A DNA stretch of 25,480 bases. Origin: Thermomonas fusca DSM 15424 (lineage in GTDB: Bacteria; Pseudomonadota; Gammaproteobacteria; Xanthomonadales; Xanthomonadaceae). This document shows positions 16,295-22,642 of the stretch, piece by piece. Where the stretch lies: assembly GCF_000423885.1 (NCBI RefSeq), contig NZ_AUIV01000037.1, positions 1-25,480 of the forward strand, written 5' to 3'. A model generated the notes under the pieces. It ran no database searches, was not told the DNA's origin, and saw nothing but the letters and a program-made list of their open reading frames with translations. The position numbers and the translations under genes are program-made. Position 1 is the first letter of the stretch. Every line of letters begins with the position of its first letter.

Positions 16295-16903
16295 TCATTT
16301 GGTGCTTTCGATGCCACGCCGATAGATGGCAAACACGCCCGGCGCGTCTCGCCGAATGCGACTGACCTTGCCGGCCAGCAGCGACTGCATGACGAGTCCC
16401 TGGATCGTGCCGATGAACAACACGGCGGCGGCATCCACATTCAGATCCGCATCCAACTCGCCCTGCACCTTGCCGGCTTCCATCAAACGGCGCAGGCGCT
16501 GTTCGTATTGACGAATCAAGGTCTGCACCATCCGCTTGGCGAGTGTCTCGCCGGAGCGCTGCAGCTCTCCGAACAGCATGCGCGGCACGCCGGGATGCTT
16601 GGCCACGAAGTCGATGTGCGCCATGAACATGGCTTCGAGCGCCGCGGCAGGTGACTTAGCGCCTTCGGCCGCCTTGTCCACGCGTACCAGCAGACGCTCG
16701 CCGACCCAGGTCATCGTTGCCTCCAGGATCGCGTCCTTGTTAGGGAAGTGACGAAACAACGCGCCCTGCGTCAAACCCATTCGATCGGCGATGGCCGTGG
16801 TCGTGATATCGGCCGGGTTTTGCTCCGCTGCCAAGTCGACCACGGCTTGCACCGTGGCTGCACGCCGCTCTTCGGCGGACAGATATTGAGGACGTTCGCT
16901 CAT
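16295..16903 (-). CDS. TetR/AcrR-family repressor, probable local regulator
   Basis: A 202-residue one-component regulator. The N-terminal helix-turn-helix is clear: ITTTAIADRMGLTQGALFRHFPNK spans about residues 33-56, with the usual GALFRHF recognition helix. The remaining helical part is a ligand pocket of unknown specificity. Position before a YbhGFSR-type pump parallels CecR (YbhH/YbiH-type) in E. coli, a TetR protein encoded upstream of ybhGFSR. A ribosome site GGAG lies eight bases before the ATG. Its promoter carries an imperfect palindrome immediately downstream of the -10, and almost the same site is in the divergent phaC promoter, so it is expected to repress itself and both arms. 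The ligand could be a pump substrate or an acyl-CoA or fatty-acid-type metabolite; neither is shown. Confidence 0.92.
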   Translation of the reverse strand: MSERPQYLSAEERRAATVQAVVDLAAEQNPADITTTAIADRMGLTQGALFRHFPNKDAILEATMTWVGERLLVRVDKAAEGAKSPAAALEAMFMAHIDFVAKHPGVPRMLFGELQRSGETLAKRMVQTLIRQYEQRLRRLMEAGKVQGELDADLNVDAAAVLFIGTIQGLVMQSLLAGKVSRIRRDAPGVFAIYRRGIESTK

Positions 16904-16922
16904 CGCTCAGACTCCATAAAGT

Positions 16923-16940
16923 AAGTGACCTATTACTATC
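16923..16940. promoter_or_regulatory. Putative TetR operator in the tetR promoter
   Basis: The 18-bp sequence AAGTGACCTATTACTATC contains an imperfect dyad, AGTGA-N4-TTACT (half-sites AGTGA and AGTAA). On the minus strand it starts within the -10 hexamer and covers the likely transcription start, the classical place for a repressor. It is repeated at 17203-17220 in reverse orientation with one mismatch, so conservation between the two promoters supports a functional site. Confidence 0.65.
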
Positions 16941-16967
16941 CTAACACGCAAATTAACCAGGACGCAA
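16938..16967 (-). promoter_or_regulatory. Predicted sigma-70-type promoter for tetR and the left arm
   Basis: Read on the minus strand, TTGCGT (16967-16962) and TAGGAT (16943-16938) are separated by 18 bp, 35 bp or so upstream of the tetR start codon. The spacing and sequences are acceptable for a housekeeping promoter; a second TTGCGT (16951-16946) is too close to serve. It may drive the entire 14-gene arm, as no later gap exceeds 67 bp. Confidence 0.5.
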
Positions 16968-17023
16968 GATCAGAAAGCAGACAGGCTGTTGCGGTAAGGG
17001 CCAGCTCTTGTCCATCCGGTGCG

Positions 17024-17116
17024 CTCAACGACCGACTTTGATGAATCTCAAGAAGCGAGCGCGCCATTCAAGCGGTTGACGAGGCATTCGACTGACAAGT
17101 CGGCTAGTTCGTTGAG
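17024..17116. repeat. Interrupted 15-bp inverted repeat between the divergent promoters
   Basis: CTCAACGA at 17024-17031 pairs with TCGTTGAG at 17109-17116, and CCGACTT at 17032-17038 pairs with AAGTCGG at 17097-17103; the only interruption is a 5-nt bulge (17104-17108). A competing small hairpin, CGACT-GACA-AGTCG, lies at 17089-17102. The function is unknown. The element lies upstream of both predicted promoters, so it would not be part of either main transcript. Confidence 0.5.
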
Positions 17117-17177
17117 GGTGCGGGAAGTTGATTCGCCGGGGCGCCAGTGGAAATTCATCCCACATGGCCAGCAAGGC

Positions 17178-17205
17178 TTGCATCTTTTCCTGCAAGCGAT
17201 AAGAT
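17178..17205 (+). promoter_or_regulatory. Predicted sigma-70-type promoter for phaC and the right arm
   Basis: TTGCAT at 17178-17183 and TAAGAT at 17200-17205 are separated by 16 bp, about 35 bp upstream of the phaC start codon. The -10 is followed directly by the operator, in the same geometry as in the tetR promoter on the opposite strand. Confidence 0.5.
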
Positions 17206-17220
17206 AGTAATAAGTCACTT
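17203..17220. promoter_or_regulatory. Putative TetR operator in the phaC promoter
   Basis: GATAGTAATAAGTCACTT is the reverse complement of the left operator with one difference in 18 bases. It overlaps the end of the -10 hexamer and ends 20 bp before the phaC ATG, so a bound repressor would block polymerase. Similarity continues weakly for several bases on both sides. Confidence 0.65.
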
Positions 17221-17240
17221 GCTAAATGAGATGATCAAAC

Positions 17241-18998
17241 ATGAACCCCCTTGCCACGTCTGACAAGTCCGTGCCGGCACCATCCGAAATCTTTCACCCC
17301 GATGTCCTGGATACGCTGGCGAACGCCTGGCGGGCGCGCGCCACTGGCGGGCTGTCGCCGGCTGCGGGTTTGCTGGCTTGGTACGACTGGGCGCTGCACC
17401 TGAGCCTTTCACCGGGCAAGCAGCGCAGCCTGATCGAAAAAGGGCTGCACAAGCAGCAACGCCTGGCGCGCTACGCCGCGCACGCTGCAAGCGCTCAGGG
17501 CTGCCCAACGTGCATCGAACCGCTGGAGCAGGATCGGCGCTTCGCGGCTCCGGCCTGGCAGCAGTGGCCGTTCAACGTCATTCACCAAGGGTTCTTGCTG
17601 CAGCAGCAGTGGTGGCACAACGCCACCACCGGCGTGCGTGGCGTGTCGCGCCATCACGAGAACATGGTCACTTTCGCGGGGCGGCAGTGGCTGGACATGT
17701 GGTCGCCTTCGAATTTCGTCTGGACCAATCCGGAAGTGCTGGAAGCCATCAGAGCCAGCGGCGGCGCCAACCTGTGGCGCGGCGCCATGAACTTCTTCGA
17801 CGATGCGCAGCGTCTCGCGCTTGAGGATGCGCCGGCCGGGGTCGAAGGCTTCGAGGTTGGCAAGGACGTGGCGGTCACGCCGGGAAAGGTGGTGTTCCGC
17901 AACCACCTCATCGAGCTGATCCAGTACACACCCACGACACCCGATGTGTATGCCGAGCCGGTGCTGATCGTGCCCTCGTGGATCATGAAGTACTACATCC
18001 TAGACCTGTCGCCACACAACTCGATGGTGAAGTACCTGGTCGACCAAGGGCACACGGTGTTCATCATTTCATGGAAGAACCCGACCGTGGTCGATCGTGA
18101 CCTTGGCCTGGAGGATTACCGGTGGCTGGGGGTCATGGATGCGCTGGACACGGTCACGGCCATCGTGCCCGAGCGCAAGGTGCAGGCGGTTGGCTATTGC
18201 CTGGGCGGCACCTTGCTGACGATCGCCGCTGCTGCGATGGCGCGCGACGGCGATGATCGGCTGCACAGCTTGACGTTGCTGGCGTCGGAGACCGATTTCC
18301 GCGAGTCGGGCGAAATCGCACTGTTCATCGACGACAGCCAGTTGGCTTGGCTAGAAGCCGGGATGTGGGACAAAGGCTATCTCGACGGCAAGCAGATGGC
18401 CGCATCTTTCCAGATGCTCAACTCGCGCGACCTGATCTGGTCCCGCCGCGTGCGCGAGTACCTGCTGGGCGAACGCCAGCAGTTCAATGACCTGATGGCC
18501 TGGAACGCCGACGTGACGCGCATGCCATATCGCATGCACAGCGAGTACCTGCGGCGCCTGTATCTGAACAACGATCTGGCCGAGGGGCGCTACCAGGTCG
18601 GCGGACGGCCGGTGGCGATCGCCGACATCGAAGCGCCGATGCTCATCGTCGGCACGGTGCGCGATCACGTCGCCCCTTGGCCATCCGTCTACAAGATGCA
18701 CCTGCTCAGTGATGCGGAGCTGACCTTCGTCCTCACCAGTGGCGGGCACAACGCCGGCGTGGTCAGCGAGCCGGGGCACCCGCGGCGCAGCTACCAGATG
18801 GCGACTCGCAGCACCGGCGCCCGCTACGTTGATCCACAAACATGGCGCGCCGAAACCCCACTGAACGAGGGCTCCTGGTGGCCGGCCTGGCAGCAATGGC
18901 TGGCGCGGCGCTCGACCGGGCGTGTGACGCCGCCTGCGATGAGCGGCACGCAAACACCGCTTGGTGATGCGCCGGGAACCTATGTGGCAATGCGATGA
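17241..18998 (+). CDS. phaC: Class I polyhydroxyalkanoate synthase
   Basis: A 585-residue PHA synthase that polymerises (R)-3-hydroxyacyl-CoA (mainly 3-hydroxybutyryl-CoA in class I enzymes) at the granule surface. The N-terminal PhaC_N domain is followed by an alpha/beta-hydrolase core with the synthase box GYCLGG; the nucleophile is Cys320, and the triad is completed by Asp475 (VRDHVAPW) and His503 (GGHNAG). These positions are close to Cys319, Asp480 and His508 of Cupriavidus necator PhaC. Size and the single-subunit form argue for class I rather than class III. It is the first gene of the right arm, followed after 108 bp by a phasin and then a PhaB-type reductase. The ribosome site is weak (GAG nine bases before ATG), but the operator-promoter is right upstream. 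Confidence 0.95.
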   Translation: MNPLATSDKSVPAPSEIFHPDVLDTLANAWRARATGGLSPAAGLLAWYDWALHLSLSPGKQRSLIEKGLHKQQRLARYAAHAASAQGCPTCIEPLEQDRRFAAPAWQQWPFNVIHQGFLLQQQWWHNATTGVRGVSRHHENMVTFAGRQWLDMWSPSNFVWTNPEVLEAIRASGGANLWRGAMNFFDDAQRLALEDAPAGVEGFEVGKDVAVTPGKVVFRNHLIELIQYTPTTPDVYAEPVLIVPSWIMKYYILDLSPHNSMVKYLVDQGHTVFIISWKNPTVVDRDLGLEDYRWLGVMDALDTVTAIVPERKVQAVGYCLGGTLLTIAAAAMARDGDDRLHSLTLLASETDFRESGEIALFIDDSQLAWLEAGMWDKGYLDGKQMAASFQMLNSRDLIWSRRVREYLLGERQQFNDLMAWNADVTRMPYRMHSEYLRRLYLNNDLAEGRYQVGGRPVAIADIEAPMLIVGTVRDHVAPWPSVYKMHLLSDAELTFVLTSGGHNAGVVSEPGHPRRSYQMATRSTGARYVDPQTWRAETPLNEGSWWPAWQQWLARRSTGRVTPPAMSGTQTPLGDAPGTYVAMR

Positions 18999-19106
18999 CA
19001 TGACGCCCCGAGGCCTCAATTCAGCCACCCGACTTCGACCGGGACACTCCTGCGGGATGGCCCATACCCGCCCTAATGGGGCATCTAATGACCGTGGAGC
19101 AATGAA

Positions 19107-19550
19107 ATGAACAGTGAACTGCCCATCCAACTTTACAAGGCCAATGCCGAACTGCAGCTTCAGATCACCCGTTTGCTGCAAGAAAGCGGCCATCACTGGC
19201 TGGAAGCCATGCAACAGATCAGCGCTGGCAGCATGCTAGAGACCACCTCGCGCATCCAGAACCTCCAACAGGCGGCCGACTGGCAGGCGCTTGCAACCTT
19301 GCCGACCGAGGTGTTCTGGCGCCTGTCCCAGGGCCGCATGGGCGATACCCAAGCGGTCGGCCAGGCCGCCGCGAAAAGCCAGGCAGTCTTTGCCGATGGC
19401 TTGCGCCAATCGCTCTCGGCCTGGCAGGCATCCGTCTCCGAGGCATTCGGCGCCAGTGGTGACACAGCCTCTTTTGCCCAGCTTTGCCAGCAATGGGCCC
19501 AGCCCTGGACCGCGCCATCCACTGCGCCCCAGGGCAAAGCCAAGAAGTGA
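19107..19550 (+). CDS. Phasin-family PHA granule protein
   Basis: A 147-residue protein that is almost wholly amphipathic helix, with many Gln, Ala and Leu (for instance ANAELQLQITRLLQESGHHW at residues 12-31) and a Pro/Ala/Lys-rich tail ending KAKK, as in small phasins. Phasins coat the hydrophobic surface of polyhydroxyalkanoate granules and influence their number and size. The sequence is variable in this family, so the call leans on composition, size and placement between phaC and the phaB-like gene. A ribosome site (GGAGC) lies six bases before the ATG. Only 10 bp separate its stop from the next start. Confidence 0.85.
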   Translation: MNSELPIQLYKANAELQLQITRLLQESGHHWLEAMQQISAGSMLETTSRIQNLQQAADWQALATLPTEVFWRLSQGRMGDTQAVGQAAAKSQAVFADGLRQSLSAWQASVSEAFGASGDTASFAQLCQQWAQPWTAPSTAPQGKAKK

Positions 19551-19560
19551 AGAGGTTGCC

Positions 19561-20307
19561 ATGAGCATCCCTCAACGAACGGCCTTGGTGACCGGAGGCA
19601 ACCGGGGACTGGGCGCTGCGATCGCCCGTTCCCTGCACGATGCCGGCCACCGCGTGATCGTCACGCATACGCCAGGCAACCCCACGATTGACCAGTGGCA
19701 GCACACGCAGGCGGCGCAGGGCTACGGATTTGCGGCCTACGGGGTGGATGTGTCCGACTACGAGTCGGCGCAGGAGCTGGCGCGGCGCATTCATGTCGAT
19801 GGACATCGTATTGACATCCTGGTGAACAACGCCGGTATCACCCGCGACGCGACCTTGCGCAAGATGGACAAGGTCGGCTGGGATGCCGTACTGCGTACCA
19901 ACCTGGATTCCATGTTCAACGTCACCAAGCCGTTCATCGATCCGATGGTCGAGCGTGGCTGGGGTCGCATCATCAACGTCTCGTCGATCAATGGCAGCAA
20001 GGGCCAGTTCGGGCAGACCAACTATTCGGCGGCCAAGGCCGGGGTCCATGGCTTTACCAAGGCGCTGGCGCAGGAAGTGGCTCGCAAGGGCGTAACGGTC
20101 AACACCGTGTCGCCAGGTTATCTGGCCACCGAGATGGTGATGGCCGTGCGCGAGGACGTACGCCAGAAGATCGTTGATGCGATTCCGGTTGGTCGCCTCG
20201 GTCAGCCGGCCGAAATCGCGGCACTGGTGACTTTCATAGCCAGTGAGGCCGCTGCTTTCATGACTGGCAGCAACGTGGCGATGAACGGCGGCCAGCACAT
20301 GTCATGA
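19561..20307 (+). CDS. phaB: Acetoacetyl-CoA reductase (PhaB-type short-chain dehydrogenase)
   Basis: A 248-residue NADPH-type short-chain dehydrogenase that would reduce acetoacetyl-CoA to (R)-3-hydroxybutyryl-CoA for PhaC. It shows the cofactor motif TGGNRGLG (11-18), NNAGITRD, catalytic Ser142 in NVSSING, and YSAAK with Tyr155 and Lys159. The segments GWGRIINVSSINGSKGQFGQ and NYSAAKAGVHGFTKALAQE are close to those of C. necator PhaB, and the C-terminus MNGGQHMS is also typical of that group, which argues against FabG proper. It follows the phasin by 10 bp. The frame is open further upstream, but the ATG at 19561 gives the normal family length. Confidence 0.92.
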   Translation: MSIPQRTALVTGGNRGLGAAIARSLHDAGHRVIVTHTPGNPTIDQWQHTQAAQGYGFAAYGVDVSDYESAQELARRIHVDGHRIDILVNNAGITRDATLRKMDKVGWDAVLRTNLDSMFNVTKPFIDPMVERGWGRIINVSSINGSKGQFGQTNYSAAKAGVHGFTKALAQEVARKGVTVNTVSPGYLATEMVMAVREDVRQKIVDAIPVGRLGQPAEIAALVTFIASEAAAFMTGSNVAMNGGQHMS

Positions 20308-20315
20308 GTCAGGGA

Positions 20316-20334
20316 ACCCGCGGCGCCAGCGGGT
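20316..20334. other. Small GC-rich hairpin between phaB and the stress-protein gene
   Basis: ACCCGC (20316-20321) and GCGGGT (20329-20334) form a perfect 6-bp stem with a 7-nt loop inside the 68-bp gap. There is no T-run after it, so it is unlikely to be a full terminator; it could attenuate transcription or set mRNA stability. Chance occurrence in GC-rich DNA is possible. Confidence 0.3.
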
Positions 20335-20375
20335 GGTTTCCAACGCGGGCAGTCCACAGCTCTTGGAGGAGTTCC

Positions 20376-20840
20376 ATGTATTCCCGATTTCTGGTGCCGC
20401 TGGACGGCAGTCCTACATCCCTTCTGGCCCTTGATCATGCGCGCGCCTTGGCCCACCTGAGTGGCGCCACTGTGATCCTGCTGCATGTCGTCGAGCCGGC
20501 TCATCACACCAAGGGCTTCGAACGTCCCAAGGTCTATATGGAAGACGTCCGTCCGCGCTTCATGGCGGCCGGCCAGGCCTTGCTGGATGAGGCCGCCAAC
20601 GGATTGCGTCAGGACGGACTTGCCGTGGAGACGGTGCTTCTTGAAAGCGGTGCCGAGCGCGTATCGGAACAAATCGCCAAGCAGGCCGAGGCGAGTGCGT
20701 GTGATCTGGTCATCCTGGGCACCCACGGGCGTCGCGGCGTGGATCGGCTGCTGCTCGGCAGCGACGCGGAGCAGATCGCGCGCATCGCGCCGGTTCCCGT
20801 GATGCTGGTACGCCAACCGCACCGCAAAGGAATCACATGA
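20376..20840 (+). CDS. Universal stress protein (UspA family, ATP-binding type)
   Basis: A 154-residue single-domain Usp. It opens with the usual FLVPLDGSPTSLLALDHA strand-loop-helix and has the full ATP-binding pattern G-2x-G-9x-G-S (GTHGRRGVDRLLLGS near residues 120-134), so it should bind ATP rather than belong to the non-binding UspA branch. Usp proteins of this kind are induced in stationary phase, low oxygen or energy stress in many Proteobacteria, and are often next to acetyl-phosphate and PHA genes. The start at 20376 is set by a strong GGAGGAG ribosome site; the extra upstream codons in frame run into the phaB gap. Its stop overlaps the phosphotransacetylase start by four bases. Confidence 0.93.
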   Translation: MYSRFLVPLDGSPTSLLALDHARALAHLSGATVILLHVVEPAHHTKGFERPKVYMEDVRPRFMAAGQALLDEAANGLRQDGLAVETVLLESGAERVSEQIAKQAEASACDLVILGTHGRRGVDRLLLGSDAEQIARIAPVPVMLVRQPHRKGIT

Positions 20841-21793
20841 ACGAACAAACTTCTGAACACGTTAGTGCCGTTGCTCCCAGCGGTGTCGCGCGTCTCATCG
20901 CCCATGTCAAAGCCATGGCCCCGGTGCGCACTGCCGTCGTGCACCCCTGCGACGCGCTCAGCCTGGGCGGTGCACTGGACGCACGCGATGCCGGCATCAT
21001 CACGCCAGTGCTGGTGGCGCCGCTTGCCAAGCTGCGCGCCGTTGCAGCCGATTTCGGGCTGGATCTGGGGGACAGTGAGATCGTTGATGTGCCGCACAGC
21101 CACGCTGCCGCGGCCACCGCCGCCAGGCTGGCTGGCAAGGGCGAGGTGCAGGCACTGATGAAAGGCAGCTTGCACAGCGACGAGTACCTGGGCGCCATTC
21201 TGGCCCCCGAGGCTGGCCTGCGCACCGAGCGCCGCTTGACGCACTGCTACATCATGCAGACGGCCAGCTACCCCCGGCCCTTCATCATCACCGACGCCGC
21301 CATCAACATCGCTCCGTCGCTTGAGGACAAGGCCGATATCGTGCGCAACGCCATCGATCTGGCGCACGTCATCGGTGTGGCCGAACCCAAAGTCGCCATC
21401 CTGGCGGCGGTGGAAACGGTGAACCCTCGCATGCGCTCGACGCTGGATGCGGCAGCCCTGTGCAAGATGGCCGACCGCGGCCAGATCACAGGGGGCCTAG
21501 TCGACGGGCCGCTGGCCTTCGACAACGCGGTCTCGCCCGAGGCTGCGCAAGTCAAGGGCATCCGGTCGGCCGTGGGAGGGCAGGCTGACGTGCTTGTTGT
21601 GCCTGATCTGGAAAGCGGCAACATGCTGGCCAAGCAGCTTGAGTTCCTGGGCGGTGCCGAGAGCGCCGGCATCGTCATGGGCGCGCGTGTGCCCATCGTG
21701 CTCACCAGCCGCTCCGACTCGCGCACCACGCGCCTGGCGTCCTGCGCCATTGCACTCATGCTGGCCGAACGCAGGCGCGCCGCGCCGCCGTGA
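20837..21793 (+). CDS. Phosphate acetyl/butyryltransferase (PTA_PTB domain)
   Basis: A 318-residue stand-alone transacylase domain. Recognisable segments are ALMKGSLHSDEYLGAIL, ITDAAINIAPSLEDKADIVRNA, ETVNPRMRST and DGPLAFDNAVS, which belong to the phosphotransacetylase/phosphotransbutyrylase family that moves an acyl group between acyl phosphate and CoA. Proteins annotated as bifunctional enoyl-CoA hydratase/phosphate acetyltransferase carry an extra N-terminal MaoC domain that is absent here. Whether it prefers acetyl or butyryl groups cannot be read reliably. In this context it would convert acetyl phosphate made by the left-arm phosphoketolase into acetyl-CoA for PHA synthesis, or run in reverse for ATP with acetate kinase. 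AAGGA five bases before the ATG fixes the start. Confidence 0.88.
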   Translation: MNEQTSEHVSAVAPSGVARLIAHVKAMAPVRTAVVHPCDALSLGGALDARDAGIITPVLVAPLAKLRAVAADFGLDLGDSEIVDVPHSHAAAATAARLAGKGEVQALMKGSLHSDEYLGAILAPEAGLRTERRLTHCYIMQTASYPRPFIITDAAINIAPSLEDKADIVRNAIDLAHVIGVAEPKVAILAAVETVNPRMRSTLDAAALCKMADRGQITGGLVDGPLAFDNAVSPEAAQVKGIRSAVGGQADVLVVPDLESGNMLAKQLEFLGGAESAGIVMGARVPIVLTSRSDSRTTRLASCAIALMLAERRRAAPP

Positions 21794-21842
21794 GGCGCTT
21801 GCGCCACCGATTCAACCCGCATTTCAAAATGGAGTCTTCACC

Positions 21843-22595
21843 ATGAAATACAGCTTCAAGGGCAACAGCGCCATCGTCAGCGGCGGTGGCTCCGGCATCG
21901 GCGAGGCGACGGCCCGTCTGCTGGCCGCCAACCGCGTTCAGGTTGTTGTCTCCGACATCGACCTTGAGGCCGCACGGCGCGTGGTGGAGGCCATCGACGC
22001 CGCCGGCGGCCGCGCCGTGGCGCACGCCGGCAACACCGCCCGTCCCGACGACGCACAAGCAGCGGTGCAGTGCGCACTCGAACATTTCGGCGCCCTGGAT
22101 CTGGCATTCAACAATGCCGGTATCAGCGGTACGCTCAAACCTGCGGGAGAACTGGCGGCGGACGAGTGGCAGCACGTCATCGACGTCAATCTCTCTGGTG
22201 TTCAATATGCCCTGCGGGCGCAGATTCCGGCCATGCTGGCCGCCGGTGGTGGTGCCATCGTCAACATGTCGTCCATCCTCGGCCTGGTTGGCAGCGCTAC
22301 CGCCCCAGCCTACGTCGCCGCCAAGCATGGTGTCACCGGCCTCACGCGTTCAGCGGCGCTGGCCTACGCGGCGCAGGGCATCCGCATCAACTCCATCCAC
22401 CCGGGCTATATCGATACGCCGCTGCTCAAAGTGTTGGACGAGGCGACGTTGGCGGCGCTCAAGGGCATGCACGCAATCGGGCGCCTGGGCCAGTCCGAAG
22501 AGATCGCCCACGCTGCCTGCTTCCTGCTCTCCGAGGGCGCCAGCTACATGTGCGGCAGCGCGCTGGTGGTCGATGGCGGCTATACCGCCGCTTGA
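21843..22595 (+). CDS. Short-chain dehydrogenase/reductase (classical SDR)
   Basis: A 250-residue SDR with SGGGSGIG (cofactor loop, 13-20), NNAGISG, catalytic Ser in NMSSILG, YVAAK, and the closing GSALVVDGGYTA typical of the family. An aspartate in VVVSDIDLEAARR after the second strand suggests NAD(H) preference rather than NADP(H). This differs from the PhaB-type reductase two genes upstream and would suit a 3-hydroxybutyrate or other hydroxyacid/alcohol dehydrogenase, but the substrate is not determined. ATG at 21843 follows a GGAG ribosome site and lies 49 bp after the phosphotransacetylase stop. Confidence 0.9.
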   Translation: MKYSFKGNSAIVSGGGSGIGEATARLLAANRVQVVVSDIDLEAARRVVEAIDAAGGRAVAHAGNTARPDDAQAAVQCALEHFGALDLAFNNAGISGTLKPAGELAADEWQHVIDVNLSGVQYALRAQIPAMLAAGGGAIVNMSSILGLVGSATAPAYVAAKHGVTGLTRSAALAYAAQGIRINSIHPGYIDTPLLKVLDEATLAALKGMHAIGRLGQSEEIAHAACFLLSEGASYMCGSALVVDGGYTAA

Positions 22596-22642
22596 AATTA
22601 CGGTCGCGGCTGAGGTCGGCAACGCCGGTGCAGCATCAAGGT

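Larger units (their letters stand above)
16904..17240. promoter_or_regulatory. 337-bp divergent control region
   Basis: This is the only substantial gap inside the cargo. It holds, from left to right, the tetR ribosome site, the left operator and promoter, a central stretch with an interrupted inverted repeat, and the phaC promoter with its operator. No convincing protein-coding gene was found in it; a 52-codon minus-strand ORF (17025-17183) has a possible AGGA ribosome site but no recognisable relative. Confidence 0.75.

Noticed and set aside
17025..17183. A 52-codon minus-strand ORF in the divergent control region, preceded by AGGA
   Set aside because: There is no recognisable family, it overlaps an inverted repeat and the phaC promoter -35, and one short ORF in GC-rich DNA is not enough.
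22070..22642. Upstream extension of the hydrolase frame that would give an 863-residue protein
   Set aside because: The extension overlaps the conserved SDR gene in another frame and reads as Arg/His-rich nonsense; the lipoprotein leader begins near 22643.
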